Shown: in pieces, positions 1 to 9,176 of the stretch
How positions within the stretch are numbered: the stretch's first letter is position 1
How the letters are laid out: each line of letters opens with the position of its first letter
From: Taylorella asinigenitalis ATCC 700933
GTDB lineage: Bacteria > Pseudomonadota > Gammaproteobacteria > Burkholderiales > Burkholderiaceae_B
Length of the DNA: 41,006 nucleotides
Reading direction: 5' to 3'
NCBI RefSeq assembly: GCF_000687755.1
Contig: NZ_JHXN01000012.1
Location: forward strand, 1 to 41,006
Made by a program: the position numbers and the translations under genes
The notes under the pieces: generated by a model
Databases searched by the model: none
Told to the model about the DNA's origin: nothing
What the model saw: the letters and a program-made list of their open reading frames with translations, nothing else

Positions 1-2
1 CT

Positions 3-242
3 GCAAAAAAACCTGTAGCTAAAAAAGCAACTACTAGCAAATCTGTTGCGGCTAAAAAACCAGCAGTAAAAAAAGCAGCTCCTAAAAAAGCTGTAGCTAA
101 GGCAGAGGAAAAAAAAGTAGATCTTAAGGAAGAAGACAAAAAAGCTGAATCTGTGCTTGATGCTTCTAAAAAAGAAGAAAAGAAGTCTGAATCAAAAAAA
201 GAATCAGGCAAAAAAAAAGCACAAAAGAAGCAAAAAAAGTAA
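3..242 (+). CDS. C-terminal part of a Lys/Ala-rich histone H1-like protein (5' end outside window)
   Basis: The frame is open from base 3 to a TAA at 240-242, giving 79 residues of a C-terminal tail. The first part repeats AKK, AAPKK and VAKK blocks like bacterial histone H1-like proteins of Bordetella and relatives. The last 40 residues mix Lys with Glu and Ser and end in KKQKK. Such tails bind DNA or RNA non-specifically. The folded part, if any, lies upstream of the window, so a Lys-rich tail on some other nucleic-acid-binding protein is equally possible. A strong terminator follows 78 bases downstream, so the gene ends a transcription unit. Confidence 0.6.
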   Translation, partial: AKKPVAKKATTSKSVAAKKPAVKKAAPKKAVAKAEEKKVDLKEEDKKAESVLDASKKEEKKSESKKESGKKKAQKKQKK

Positions 243-320
243 CTAGTACTCTTAAATCACCTAATAGTTGGCCATTTCCAACAGGATCTAGCCGTCCTTA
301 AAGTGTGATATTTTTATCTA

Positions 321-346
321 GGCTGAATTTCGATTCAGCCTTTTTT
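321..346 (+). terminator. Rho-independent terminator with UUCG tetraloop
   Basis: A perfect 8-bp stem (GGCTGAAT at 321-328, ATTCAGCC at 333-340) closes a TTCG loop and is followed by six T. It ends the transcript of the Lys-rich gene and separates it from the YggT gene starting at 378. The bases between the stop at 242 and the stem hold two weaker hairpins (GTTGG/CCAAC at 267-282; AGGA/TCCT near 284-298) and no open frame of note. Confidence 0.9.
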
Positions 347-377
347 GTATTAAACTTTTTTTATTTAAGCATCTGCA

Positions 378-956
378 ATGACCGAAACACTTATATTTCT
401 TATTAAAACGGTGGCTAGTATTTTTTGTGCTCTTTTATTTATTAGAGCCTGGCTATTTTATTTGAAGGTTCCTGCTTTTAACGACTATTCAAGATTTATA
501 TATAAGCTTACAGATTTTGCAGTTAAGCCAACGCAAAAAATACTTCCCACTGGGGACAAAATTGATTGGGCTAGCATGATACTAGCTTTTATTGTTTGTG
601 TTGCAATGGCATTTATAGTGACCACTCTTTGGATTTCTTCCATAGAAATTCCATATAAGGGGCATTCAAGTGCGATGTTTATTGATATCGGCCATGTTTT
701 ATTATTTGGACTAAGTTATTATTTGCAGAATTTCCTATCCATAATATTGTGGGTTGGTATCGTTTATGCGATTACATCATGGTTGGCCCCTCAATCCGCA
801 CTTATGCCTTTTCTAAGATCGATGATGGAGCCTATGCTTATACCCATTAGAAACAAACTTCCTGAATCTCTCAAACAAAGTCCAGTGGACTTGTCATTAT
901 TCGTTTTATTGATTGTGGTTCTTCTACTTCAGGTTTTAGTGGGAAATATTATTTAA
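378..956 (+). CDS. YggT family integral membrane protein
   Basis: 192 residues with two copies of the YggT unit. Each copy has a hydrophobic helix (about residues 5-30 and 105-135), a short conserved stretch of the LxFxKPxxKILP/MRSMMEPMLIPIRNKLP type, and a second helix (about 65-88 and 170-190). The two Pro-rich repeats (PTQKILP near 51-57 and PMLIPIRNKLPE near 151-162) identify the family. YggT proteins sit in the inner membrane and have been linked to osmotic tolerance and envelope or division functions; no enzymatic role is established. The gene starts 38 bases after the terminator and has no clear Shine-Dalgarno. Its 3' end overlaps the convergent PfkB kinase gene by 8 bases. Confidence 0.85.
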   Translation: MTETLIFLIKTVASIFCALLFIRAWLFYLKVPAFNDYSRFIYKLTDFAVKPTQKILPTGDKIDWASMILAFIVCVAMAFIVTTLWISSIEIPYKGHSSAMFIDIGHVLLFGLSYYLQNFLSIILWVGIVYAITSWLAPQSALMPFLRSMMEPMLIPIRNKLPESLKQSPVDLSLFVLLIVVLLLQVLVGNII

Positions 957-1899
957 TCTCCCGATCGATATCATAAACTGATTTTAAGAGACTATTAACG
1001 GTCTCTTTTTTATGCCAGTAATTTTGAGGGCCCTCAACAGCAATCTTTAGTGCACCCATAATATTAGCAAGGCTTGCACTCTCAACCCAAGACCAACCAT
1101 TAGATAAACCATATAATAGACCGCCTCTATGAGCATCACCGCATCCAGTAGGGTCCTTTACTGCTTCAGGTGCAAAAGTAGTAATCTCATGCATTTTAGA
1201 ATCATGATAAAGTCTGCTACCCCTTGCTCCCATAGTAACAACCACGGCATCAAGCAAGTTGGCAATGTCCCTCATATCCATACCTAGCCTTTGTTCTACT
1301 ACAGAAGCTTCATATTCATTAAGTGTCAATGCATCCGACAAATCAATCATAGTTTTTAATTCAGTAGCATCAAACAATGGCATCGCTTGCCCTAAATCGA
1401 ATATAAATTTCACACCAAGTTCATGCAGTTTTCTAGCATGTTCAAACATTCCCGCTTTAGAGTCTGGAGCAACAATGGCCCAATCACAAAATGCATTCTC
1501 AATAGCATTTGTATGGGAAAATTCCATAGCTCCTGGATGAAACGCACTTATCTGATTTCCATCTAAATCAGTAGTTATATGGCATTGAGCTGTAAATGAT
1601 TCTGGAATTTGCTTTATGAATTGGGTGGAAATGCCCAGTTGTCTCATCCGTTCAATATAGTCATCTGAGTCTTTACCGACTGTCGCTACTGGAGCAGCAT
1701 AGCCGCCGAGCATATTAAGGGCATACGCAATATTTCCTGCACATCCACCATATTCTTTTCGCATGGTCGGCACAAAAAAGGACACACTCAAAGACTTTAT
1801 ATTTTCAGGAAGCAGATGGTCCTTAAAATGACCGTCAAACTTAGTAATAGTGTCAAAGGCCACGGAACCACATATTAAAACAGGTTTTTTATTTCCCAT
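949..1899 (-). CDS. PfkB-family carbohydrate/nucleoside kinase (adenosine kinase-like)
   Basis: 316 residues of the ribokinase/PfkB fold. An N-terminal GSVAFDTI strand is followed by the PfkB signature-1 region GGCAGNIAYALNMLGG (about 51-66). Near the C-terminus lies the signature-2/anion-hole motif DPTGCGDAHRGG (about 249-260), whose second Asp is the expected catalytic base. The length matches the family. In Burkholderiales relatives similar genes are annotated as adenosine kinase or sugar kinase; the substrate cannot be read from sequence. It is the last gene of the accB-accC-prmA cluster and starts one base after the zinc-ribbon gene stop, so it is probably co-transcribed. Its 3' end overlaps yggT tail to tail with no terminator. 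Confidence 0.85.
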   Translation of the reverse strand: MGNKKPVLICGSVAFDTITKFDGHFKDHLLPENIKSLSVSFFVPTMRKEYGGCAGNIAYALNMLGGYAAPVATVGKDSDDYIERMRQLGISTQFIKQIPESFTAQCHITTDLDGNQISAFHPGAMEFSHTNAIENAFCDWAIVAPDSKAGMFEHARKLHELGVKFIFDLGQAMPLFDATELKTMIDLSDALTLNEYEASVVEQRLGMDMRDIANLLDAVVVTMGARGSRLYHDSKMHEITTFAPEAVKDPTGCGDAHRGGLLYGLSNGWSWVESASLANIMGALKIAVEGPQNYWHKKETVNSLLKSVYDIDREIK

Positions 1900-1900
1900 A

Positions 1901-2926
1901 TTATTTTGAAATTGATAATTTAAATTTTGTTATTGCGGGAGCTGGAGCTACAAATTTAATTTGAATATGCTTTTGCGATTTTGACGTAAATGCTTCTTTA
2001 TCTTGAGCTAAAAGATAATCCTGTGGTCTCAAAATTTTGCTATAGAGAATAGCATCTTGAGCATTTTGCAACTCAAGAAATAGAGGTGGCCATGCTATGT
2101 CATATTCGCTTTCATTTACAAGAATTGATTGTAGTTCATATGTAACCGTTTTATTAGTTGCATCTTCTTGAAGAACTTGTAAAAACTTATCTGTGATAAT
2201 AACTTCAGATGCATCTTTTAAAAGATCAAGCTTACATCCTAGTACATCGCACATTTGCTGTACATATGGTCTAGATACTGGCAATGCCGACACAATCGCA
2301 TTCCTGAAGAAAAAAATTGCTTGAAAAATTAAAAGCAACAATAAAAGTAGGCTAATAAACCCAGTTAAAAATGATCCGCCTTTTCTAGAATCTTCATACT
2401 CCTCATAAGCCTCATCTTCGTTCTCGTACTCGTCAGATTCGTAATCATCTGGATCAAGTACTAGCGGTCTCTCCACCCTCTTTTCAGTGATATAGTGCGA
2501 GTCATCTGTTGAGGCGGTTCTAGAGTATTCAGCTTCAGTATTCCTATTTGTGCGGATAATAAAATCATTTAAGCCACGCTCAGAACTTGGTTCATATCGA
2601 ATTTGTGTAGTTTGATCTCTAGGTGGCAATGTCTCTGCAACCTCGTGATCAGTTTTAATCGGCTCAGTAGGCTGTTCAACATTATTTTTATGAATAGAAA
2701 TTATTTTTACAGCTGGTACTTTAGCTGGAATATTTTGGGGAGCTGTACGAATAGGTTCTTCTAACTCATCATCTTCGGTAAGTAAAGGAAAATCATCTTC
2801 GATTAAGTTATCGATGGCATTAAAAACTTCCCTACAATGGCCGCATCTAACACGACCCTGTTTAAAGTCTAATTGTTCCTGCGTAACCTTTAATATCGAA
2901 TGACAGTTAGTACACTGAGTTCGCAT
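1901..2926 (-). CDS. Zinc-ribbon (MJ0042-type) DUF3426 membrane protein
   Basis: 341 residues. The N-terminus carries two Cys pairs (CTNC near residues 5-8, CGHC near 28-31) of an MJ0042/YjbJ-like zinc ribbon. A long acidic low-complexity linker follows (Asp/Glu-rich around 155-180), then one transmembrane helix rich in Leu (about 190-210) and a periplasmic DUF3426 domain. Start choice: an upstream GTG at 2938 is in frame, but GGAG at 2933-2936 lies six bases before ATG 2926, and translation from there begins MRTQCTNC as in relatives, so ATG 2926 is preferred. It overlaps prmA by 20 bases, which suggests translational coupling. A regulatory or envelope role is likely but the function is unknown. 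Confidence 0.8.
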   Translation of the reverse strand: MRTQCTNCHSILKVTQEQLDFKQGRVRCGHCREVFNAIDNLIEDDFPLLTEDDELEEPIRTAPQNIPAKVPAVKIISIHKNNVEQPTEPIKTDHEVAETLPPRDQTTQIRYEPSSERGLNDFIIRTNRNTEAEYSRTASTDDSHYITEKRVERPLVLDPDDYESDEYENEDEAYEEYEDSRKGGSFLTGFISLLLLLLLIFQAIFFFRNAIVSALPVSRPYVQQMCDVLGCKLDLLKDASEVIITDKFLQVLQEDATNKTVTYELQSILVNESEYDIAWPPLFLELQNAQDAILYSKILRPQDYLLAQDKEAFTSKSQKHIQIKFVAPAPAITKFKLSISK

Positions 2927-3836
2927 TTTTAACTCCACTTAAACAAACCCAACCATCCTTAGCCTTCCATATGGATAGCTGTATAAATTCAGAATAAACC
3001 TCGATTAGTTCTTCAGCTTGCCTCTCTAAAATACCTGAAAGCACAAGACTACCTCCATCCTTTAAACGAGCAACAAGCATAGGTGCCAATAATTTCAAGG
3101 GATTAGAAAGTATATTTGCTACAACAATATCGTACTGGCCTTCAGGAAATTCATTAGGGTCAAAAAATTTAATTTCCGTATCATTATTTGAGGCGTTGAA
3201 TTTAGCTGTTTCTACAGCCTGCTCATCGATATCAACCCCTACAACTGGAGATGCCCCTAGTTTATAAGCAATTATTGCAAGGATACCGCTTCCACAACCA
3301 TAATCAAGTAATGATTTATCCTCTACATTATTTGAATAAATCCATTCTGCACACAAACTAGTAGTGGGGTGACTGCCCGTGCCAAAAGCCAAACCTGGAT
3401 CTAGATTAATAATAGTTGCTTCATCTAAATCTGCAGATTTAGTTTCATCCTTATGCCAACTTGGCAATATCCATAATTTTTCAGCCAATTGAATAGGAGG
3501 AAACTGAGATTGTGTCAATGGCACCCAATCTAAATCTGGAACTTTTTGGATTTTAAAAGAGAAATTTGTACTAAATTTTTCATTTAAAGTATTAACGATT
3601 TCTTCGCATTCTGTTTTGTCTTCAAACAGGGCTAGTAAATTATTTTGATTCCAAGTTTGAATATTGGAATCAGTACTTTCTTCACCATGTTGAGGAGGTT
3701 CCCCAAAAATTGGGTTCTCTGAAGGCGTGTCCACATCTGCATCAAGCAAGGATACAGACAATGCACCTAAATCTAACAAATAGTCAGAAACCTCGTCGGC
3801 AAGTTCTTCGGATGAATGGATAAGAAGTTCAATCAT
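2907..3836 (-). CDS. prmA: Ribosomal protein L11 methyltransferase
   Basis: 309 residues, close to the 293 of E. coli PrmA. The small N-terminal substrate-recognition domain is followed by the signature LDPGLAFGTGSHPTT (about 146-160) and a SAM-binding motif DYGCGSGILAI (about 178-188). The NILSNPL sequence corresponds to the catalytic NxxxxPL region. PrmA methylates amino groups of L11 with SAM in the cytoplasm. The N-terminal domain contains an extra acidic stretch (residues about 35-60). The gene lies between accC, from which a hairpin separates it, and the zinc-ribbon gene, with which it overlaps; the same order occurs in Bordetella-type genomes. Confidence 0.95.
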   Translation of the reverse strand: MIELLIHSSEELADEVSDYLLDLGALSVSLLDADVDTPSENPIFGEPPQHGEESTDSNIQTWNQNNLLALFEDKTECEEIVNTLNEKFSTNFSFKIQKVPDLDWVPLTQSQFPPIQLAEKLWILPSWHKDETKSADLDEATIINLDPGLAFGTGSHPTTSLCAEWIYSNNVEDKSLLDYGCGSGILAIIAYKLGASPVVGVDIDEQAVETAKFNASNNDTEIKFFDPNEFPEGQYDIVVANILSNPLKLLAPMLVARLKDGGSLVLSGILERQAEELIEVYSEFIQLSIWKAKDGWVCLSGVKNANSVY

Positions 3837-3861
3837 ATAAGCACCAAATTAGAGCCTATAT

Positions 3862-3887
3862 TATAAGAAACCCCGAAAATTTCGGGG
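3862..3887 (-). terminator. Hairpin after accC, possible terminator or attenuator
   Basis: CCCCGA/TCGGGG at 3871-3887 forms a stem 9 bases beyond the accC stop, followed on the minus strand by TTTCTTATAAT. The T tract is interrupted, so termination may be partial. The TATAAT inside the tail (about 3861-3866) could serve as a -10 box for prmA, although no good -35 is visible. Confidence 0.55.
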
Positions 3888-3895
3888 CTCTTTGC

Positions 3896-5242
3896 TTATT
3901 TCAATTCAGATAATCGTTTTTCAAGATAATGGATTGTGGTGCCACCTTCTTTAAACTTAGGATCTTGCACTAACTGTCTGTGTAAAGGAATATTGGTCTT
4001 AATTCCCTCTACTACCATCTCAGATAAGGCAATACCCATTCGTTTTAGAGCTTGTTCTCTGGTGGAACCGTAGGTAATTAATTTACCTATCATCGAATCA
4101 TAATTTGGTGGAACCTTATAACCTGCAAATGCGTGAGAGTCTAATCTCACCCCTGGTCCACCTGGTACATGCCAAGTTGTAACCAATCCAGGAGAAGGAA
4201 TAAATGTAAATGGATCTTCAGCATTTATGCGACATTCAAATGCGTGACCTAATAACTTAATATCCTTTTGTTTATATGGAAATGGCTCTCCCGCCGCAAT
4301 CAAAATTTGAGCTTGAACTAAGTCTATTCCAGTAATGCATTCAGTGACTGTATGCTCTACTTGAATCCTAGTATTCATCTCGATGAAATAGAACTCACCT
4401 TTTTCATATAAGAATTCAAAAGTACCCGCACCACGGTATTTCATGTTTTTGCAGGCTTTGACGCAACGCTCACCAATTTTTTCCACTAATGATCTATCAA
4501 TACCAGGAGCAGGAGCTTCTTCAATAACTTTTTGATGTCTGCGTTGCATTGAGCAGTCACGCTCCCATAGCCAAACAGCTTGTCCTAGACCGTCCCCAAG
4601 AACTTGAATTTCAATATGCCTTGGGTTTTCAAGGAATTTTTCCATGTAAACTTCGGCATTTCCGAATGCGGCAAGAGCTTCGGTTTTGGTAGTTTGAACT
4701 GCACTTAAAAGAGCTGCTTCTGTATGTACAACACGCATACCGCGACCACCGCCTCCACCAGCAGCTTTAATAATTACGGGATAACCCACTTTATTTGCGA
4801 GACGTAAAATTTCTTGAGGGTCATTTGGCAATGCTCCCTCTGACCCAGGCACTACTGGTACTCCAGCTTTGATCATAGCTTGCTTAGCAGAAACTTTATC
4901 TCCCATGACTCTAATTGATTCAGGATTCGGCCCAATAAAAACGAAACCACTGTGCTCTACACGCTCAGCAAAATCAGGGTTTTCTGAAAGAAAGCCATAA
5001 CCTGGGTGGATAGCTTCTGCATCAGTAACTTCAGCTGCTGCAATGATAGATGGCATTTGAAGATAACTTTGTTGGGGTGCTGCGGGTCCAATGCATACCG
5101 ACTCATCGGCTAGTTTTACGTACATGGCCTCGCGATCTGCCTCTGAGTGAACTACAACTGTTTTAATTCCTAACTCTCGGCAAGCTCTTTGAATTCTAAG
5201 TGCAATTTCCCCACGATTGGCAATAAGGATTTTTTGAAACAT
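3896..5242 (-). CDS. accC: Biotin carboxylase subunit of acetyl-CoA carboxylase
   Basis: 448 residues, the normal AccC length. It starts [16 protein letters not shown], contains the Gly-rich ATP-grasp loop [10 protein letters not shown] (about 160-169), the metal/bicarbonate motif [14 protein letters not shown] (about 288-301; HP is more usual where HT stands here) and the C-terminal YDSMIGKL. AccC carboxylates the biotin of AccB using ATP and bicarbonate, the first step of malonyl-CoA formation for fatty acid synthesis. AGGA precedes the ATG. It lies 26 bases behind accB as a two-gene unit; the hairpin after it probably limits read-through into prmA. Confidence 0.97.
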   Translation of the reverse strand: MFQKILIANRGEIALRIQRACRELGIKTVVVHSEADREAMYVKLADESVCIGPAAPQQSYLQMPSIIAAAEVTDAEAIHPGYGFLSENPDFAERVEHSGFVFIGPNPESIRVMGDKVSAKQAMIKAGVPVVPGSEGALPNDPQEILRLANKVGYPVIIKAAGGGGGRGMRVVHTEAALLSAVQTTKTEALAAFGNAEVYMEKFLENPRHIEIQVLGDGLGQAVWLWERDCSMQRRHQKVIEEAPAPGIDRSLVEKIGERCVKACKNMKYRGAGTFEFLYEKGEFYFIEMNTRIQVEHTVTECITGIDLVQAQILIAAGEPFPYKQKDIKLLGHAFECRINAEDPFTFIPSPGLVTTWHVPGGPGVRLDSHAFAGYKVPPNYDSMIGKLITYGSTREQALKRMGIALSEMVVEGIKTNIPLHRQLVQDPKFKEGGTTIHYLEKRLSELK

Positions 5243-5268
5243 AAATGTCCTAAAAATGTCGTGATAAT

Positions 5269-5748
5269 TTAGCCAATAACAAATAAAGGCTGACCATACT
5301 CAATTGGTTCTGCATTTTCGACTAGAATTTCTTTAATTACTCCAGACTTATCTGCCTCGATTTCATTAAGTAATTTCATAGCTTCGATAATGCATAAAGT
5401 ATCACCCTCTTTGACTGACATACCTACTTCAACAAATGGAGGTGCACTAGGATTAGGTGCTCTATAGAAAGTGCCTACCATAGGAGCTTTAACTATATGA
5501 CCAGAAATTTCGCGTTTAGTTTCCCCAGCGGATTCAGAACTAGCTGCAGGAACAGGTGCAGTTTGAGCAGATTGTTGTATAGGTGCAGGTGGCGGTGCGT
5601 ATGCTTGAACTTGAGGCTGTGGAGCATAAGCAACAGGCGTTTGTTTTACAATACGAACTTTGCTGTCGGCACCTTCAGTAACTTCAAGTTCAGAAATATC
5701 AGACTCAGCAACTAAGTCTATAAGTGTTTTTAACTTTCTTAAGTCCAT
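5269..5748 (-). CDS. accB: Biotin carboxyl carrier protein of acetyl-CoA carboxylase
   Basis: 159 residues. An N-terminal dimerisation-type region (1-35) is followed by a Pro/Ala/Gln linker (about 38-75) and a biotinyl domain with [12 protein letters not shown], in which Lys125 is the biotin attachment site. The domain has the AP/thumb segment [16 protein letters not shown] typical of acetyl-CoA carboxylase BCCP. An AAGG ribosome site precedes ATG 5748. In many relatives aroQ (dehydroquinase) stands directly before accB. Here it is absent and the next gene, mpl, diverges. Confidence 0.97.
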   Translation of the reverse strand: MDLRKLKTLIDLVAESDISELEVTEGADSKVRIVKQTPVAYAPQPQVQAYAPPPAPIQQSAQTAPVPAASSESAGETKREISGHIVKAPMVGTFYRAPNPSAPPFVEVGMSVKEGDTLCIIEAMKLLNEIEADKSGVIKEILVENAEPIEYGQPLFVIG

Positions 5749-5794
5749 AGAATCGCCTTAAAAAAACTGTAATATAAATTTAGAAAATAAGGTA

Positions 5795-5824
5795 ATTTTA
5801 AAGACAATTTGATGAAAATGTCTA
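5795..5824 (-). promoter_or_regulatory. Probable sigma-70 promoter for accBC
   Basis: On the minus strand a TAGACA -35 (5819-5824) and a TAAAAT -10 (5795-5800) are separated by 18 bases; each matches consensus at five of six positions. Predicted initiation near 5788 leaves a leader of about 40 bases before ATG 5748. The remaining AT-rich DNA up to mpl at 5925 must also hold the mpl promoter, but no box pair stands out there. Confidence 0.5.
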
Positions 5825-5924
5825 CATTTTTGTAACTAATAGGGCAAAAATGTGTTTATAAAGTGCAATGCTTCATTAGATAGTAGATAATATAAGGTTA
5901 AATATTTTTCCTCTTAAATTAATA

Positions 5925-7292
5925 ATGCATATACATATTCTTGGTATTGGTGGTACCTTCATGGGCGGACTAGCACTTATAGCTAGATCTGCAGGTCATA
6001 AAGTAACTGGTTGTGATATGGGCGTATATCCACCTATGAGCGAGCAACTCAAAGAACAAGGTATAGAATTTATAGAAGGATTCCAAGAGGATCAAATAAA
6101 TCTAAATCCTGATCTATATATTGTAGGAAACGTTGTTACTCGCGGAAATCCATTAATGGAGGCTATTTTAGAGAAAGGATTGCCTTATACATCTGGCCCG
6201 CAATGGCTTGGAGATCATATACTTCGAGAACAATATGTTTTAGCTGTATCAGGCACTCATGGAAAAACTACTAGTTCCTCAATGCTTACACATATACTGC
6301 AATGTGCTGGATTAGAGCCTAATTTTTTAATTGGCGGAATTGCAAAAGACTTCAATATTTCCGCCCGTTTTAACCCCGATTCTAAGTACTTTGTTATTGA
6401 AGCGGATGAATACGATACGGCATTTTTCGACAAGCGATCAAAGTTCGTACACTATCACGCAAACATTGCCATCATAAACAATATTGAATATGACCACGCA
6501 GACATTTTTCCAGATTTAAAGGCAATTGAAAACCAATTCCATAATTTTGTACGCATTTTACCAAGAAATAGCTCACTTATCGTTCCAAGCAAAGACGAAA
6601 CTGTAGCAAGAATTCTAGCTAGAGGCCTATATTGTGACAAAGTTGAAGTTGGTCCTGATGGAGCATGGTCTTATTCAAATGTCTCTGACTCTACTGAATC
6701 ATTTGATATTCTTAGAAATGGAGAAAAAATCGGGTCTATAAAATGGAAACTTACTGGAATACACAATATTAAAAACGCACTCTCTTGCATAGCTGCAGCT
6801 GATATTATTGGAATTGAACCTGATAAAGCATGTGAATATTTAAGTAAATTTTCTGGCATAAAAAGACGAATGGAAGTTTTAGGGAATCCTAAAAACATTA
6901 CCATTTATGATGATTTTGCTCATCATCCGAGTGCCATTGCCACAACCATTGATGGGCTAAGAAAGAAAGTTGGTGATGCGAGAATTATTGCTGTATTAGA
7001 GCCTAGGTCGAATACTATGAAATTGGGGACCATGGCGAAATTATTGCCACAAGCTCTTATTAACGCAGACGAAATTTATATTTATGGTGAACTTAATGGC
7101 AAACATGCTCTTGGCTGGACACCTGAAGAAATATTCGGTCCCAAAACCAATGTTCATATTTTCCATAATATTGAAGAATTAAAATCTGCAATCCTTAATA
7201 TGGCCGCACCAAATGACCATATTGTGATTATGAGTAATGGAAGTTTCCAGGGGCTTCATAGAAAACTACTTTCTGAATTAGAAAAGAATTAA
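5925..7292 (+). CDS. mpl: UDP-N-acetylmuramate:L-alanyl-gamma-D-glutamyl-meso-diaminopimelate ligase
   Basis: 455 residues, matching Mpl of E. coli (457). It begins with a Rossmann motif MHIHILGIGGTFMGGLALIA and has the Mur-ligase P-loop SGTHGKTTSS (109-118) and the domain-3 motif IYDDFAHHPSAI. Glycine plus Phe-Met after GIGG separates Mpl from MurC. The cytoplasmic enzyme joins recycled L-Ala-D-Glu-meso-DAP tripeptide to UDP-MurNAc. It complements the AmpG permease encoded near the end of the window, so both halves of a muropeptide recycling route are present. It heads a four-gene unit; the next gene starts four bases after its stop. Confidence 0.95.
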   Translation: MHIHILGIGGTFMGGLALIARSAGHKVTGCDMGVYPPMSEQLKEQGIEFIEGFQEDQINLNPDLYIVGNVVTRGNPLMEAILEKGLPYTSGPQWLGDHILREQYVLAVSGTHGKTTSSSMLTHILQCAGLEPNFLIGGIAKDFNISARFNPDSKYFVIEADEYDTAFFDKRSKFVHYHANIAIINNIEYDHADIFPDLKAIENQFHNFVRILPRNSSLIVPSKDETVARILARGLYCDKVEVGPDGAWSYSNVSDSTESFDILRNGEKIGSIKWKLTGIHNIKNALSCIAAADIIGIEPDKACEYLSKFSGIKRRMEVLGNPKNITIYDDFAHHPSAIATTIDGLRKKVGDARIIAVLEPRSNTMKLGTMAKLLPQALINADEIYIYGELNGKHALGWTPEEIFGPKTNVHIFHNIEELKSAILNMAAPNDHIVIMSNGSFQGLHRKLLSELEKN

Positions 7293-7295
7293 TAA

Positions 7296-9176
7296 ATGCA
7301 TTTAGTATACGAAGAAGCAGGTAAATTAAAGGTCGGTAGCATTTCTAAAGACGCACCAGCTACATATCAGGTCACTACTACTTCAGGAAAGGTAGTTAAG
7401 GTAAAAAAGCAGAATGTGCTCTTTGAATTTGATGATATTGACCCTAAAAGCCTTCAAGAATCCGAATTGCCTAAAATTGATATGCCTGCTCATGAACTAT
7501 GGGAGTTGATACCTCAAGAAGGCATTGATTTTGAAAATCTAGTTGAACTTTGTGCAGACGAAGGAAACAATAATACTAAATTCAAATATTCTCTTTTAGA
7601 ATTTATAAGAAATAATCCCATATATTTTCAAAAAAAAACTAAGACTTTTTTTGTGCCCGCTCCTAAAGAACAGATAGAGTCCGCATTACTTGCAAACGAA
7701 AAGAAAAGGCAACAAGAGGAGCTTTTGAATTCATACGTAGATGGATTGAATAAGAAGGCATTGCCACAAGAAATAAATAAAGATCCACAAATTTTCTTAA
7801 ATAAAAACAAAAGTCCACTATTTTATAAAGCACTTGAAATTTATCTCAAAGAGACCAATAAAAATTTGAATTCTTTGATGATGGAGTTGGGTTTATTTCA
7901 TAGCGAACTTGATCTGCATAACTATCTAATATTAGATAAATATCCTGATTTAAAAAGAAGTCACACTTTTGGGCTGGATGTAAAGATTCCTGACACTAAA
8001 ACTTTAAGCTCACATAAGCTTGAAAAGGCTACAGTTAGTGCATATTCGGTAGATGATGAAAACACTACTGAGATTGATGATGCATTTAGTATCGAGCATA
8101 TTGATGGCGATAGTTACGCATTAAGCATTCATATTGCTGCACCTGGTTTGGTTTACGATAAAGGAAATTGGCTACACAAAATTGCGGCTAATAGAATGTC
8201 CACTTTCTATTCTCCAACCGGTAAATTTACTATGCTACCTGATGAAGTTGTGAATTCTTTCTCTTTGGTTGAGGGTATAGAGAAACCAGCCGTCTCTTTA
8301 TATTTGAAAGTAAATATAGAGACGGGTGAGGTTTTGGAGCATACAAATAAAGTTGAGTTACTTGAGGTGAAAGAAAATCTTTCTCTTAATAAATTCGACG
8401 ATATCATTACTGAGGAGTTTTTAAACTCTGACTCTAATGGAGAATTTAGTAAATATAGGGACATATTTAAACCTTTGCTTTCTTTTGCTAAGGCTCGTAG
8501 CAAGATTAGAGAGGCATATAGGGGCTATCCTGAGACTCAAAGAAATGAATACTTCTTTAATATTAGTGAGGATTCAAGTAAGGTATCTATAATCCCTCGT
8601 AACAGAACCTCACCGCTAAACTTTATTGTTGCTGAACTGATGATTCTTTGTAATTACACATGGGCAGAGGATTTAAGCAAAGCGAGAATACCAGCAATAT
8701 TTAGAGGATATAGTTATGGACGAACAACTCATGGTTTAAGTCCAGCCCCACACGCTTTAATTGGGGTAGATAAATATGCATGGTTAACCTCACCTCTTAG
8801 GAGATTTGTTGATTTAGTAAATCAGGCCCAATTAATAGCATATATAAATGGAGGTATGGCTGCTAAATTGATTTCTCCTTTCAAACCTAAAGATGATGAA
8901 TTGCATAAATTAATTGCTGCATTTGATGATACGTACTCAAATTACAATATTTTCCAAACAAATTTAGAAAAATACTGGTGTTTGCGATATATCATTCAAG
9001 AGAACATTACTGAAGTCAAAGCAACTGCTATAAGAGATAATATAGTTAGATTTGATGATTTACCTTTTGTGTGTGAACTAGAAAAGTCCTATGCTTTTGA
9101 AAGAGGAGAACCTCTTAATTTCAAAATAAATTCCGTGGATTTGGCCGCCCTAACCTTAGATTTAAATTTATTATGA
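7296..9176 (+). CDS. RNase II-family (RNB domain) exoribonuclease
   Basis: 626 residues. The N-terminal region (1-120) looks like a winged-helix/OB-type entry domain and the RNB catalytic domain covers about 220-530. The metal site reads VDDENTTEIDDAFS (252-265). Where E. coli RNase II has four Asp, this protein has Glu259 in place of one, with Asp253, Asp261 and Asp262 kept, a pattern of the TEIDDA subgroup. The sequence YAWLTSPLRRFVDLVNQAQL (about 494-513) supplies the conserved Arg-containing RNA site. The enzyme should degrade single-stranded RNA 3' to 5'. No long C-terminal basic tail like RNase R is present. The stop overlaps the lptG start by four bases. Confidence 0.88.
   Translation: MHLVYEEAGKLKVGSISKDAPATYQVTTTSGKVVKVKKQNVLFEFDDIDPKSLQESELPKIDMPAHELWELIPQEGIDFENLVELCADEGNNNTKFKYSLLEFIRNNPIYFQKKTKTFFVPAPKEQIESALLANEKKRQQEELLNSYVDGLNKKALPQEINKDPQIFLNKNKSPLFYKALEIYLKETNKNLNSLMMELGLFHSELDLHNYLILDKYPDLKRSHTFGLDVKIPDTKTLSSHKLEKATVSAYSVDDENTTEIDDAFSIEHIDGDSYALSIHIAAPGLVYDKGNWLHKIAANRMSTFYSPTGKFTMLPDEVVNSFSLVEGIEKPAVSLYLKVNIETGEVLEHTNKVELLEVKENLSLNKFDDIITEEFLNSDSNGEFSKYRDIFKPLLSFAKARSKIREAYRGYPETQRNEYFFNISEDSSKVSIIPRNRTSPLNFIVAELMILCNYTWAEDLSKARIPAIFRGYSYGRTTHGLSPAPHALIGVDKYAWLTSPLRRFVDLVNQAQLIAYINGGMAAKLISPFKPKDDELHKLIAAFDDTYSNYNIFQTNLEKYWCLRYIIQENITEVKATAIRDNIVRFDDLPFVCELEKSYAFERGEPLNFKINSVDLAALTLDLNLL

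Noticed and set aside
5749-5924. Small gene between accB and mpl
   Set aside because: No open frame with a ribosome site and no tRNA-like fold is visible; the region is AT-rich divergent promoter DNA.
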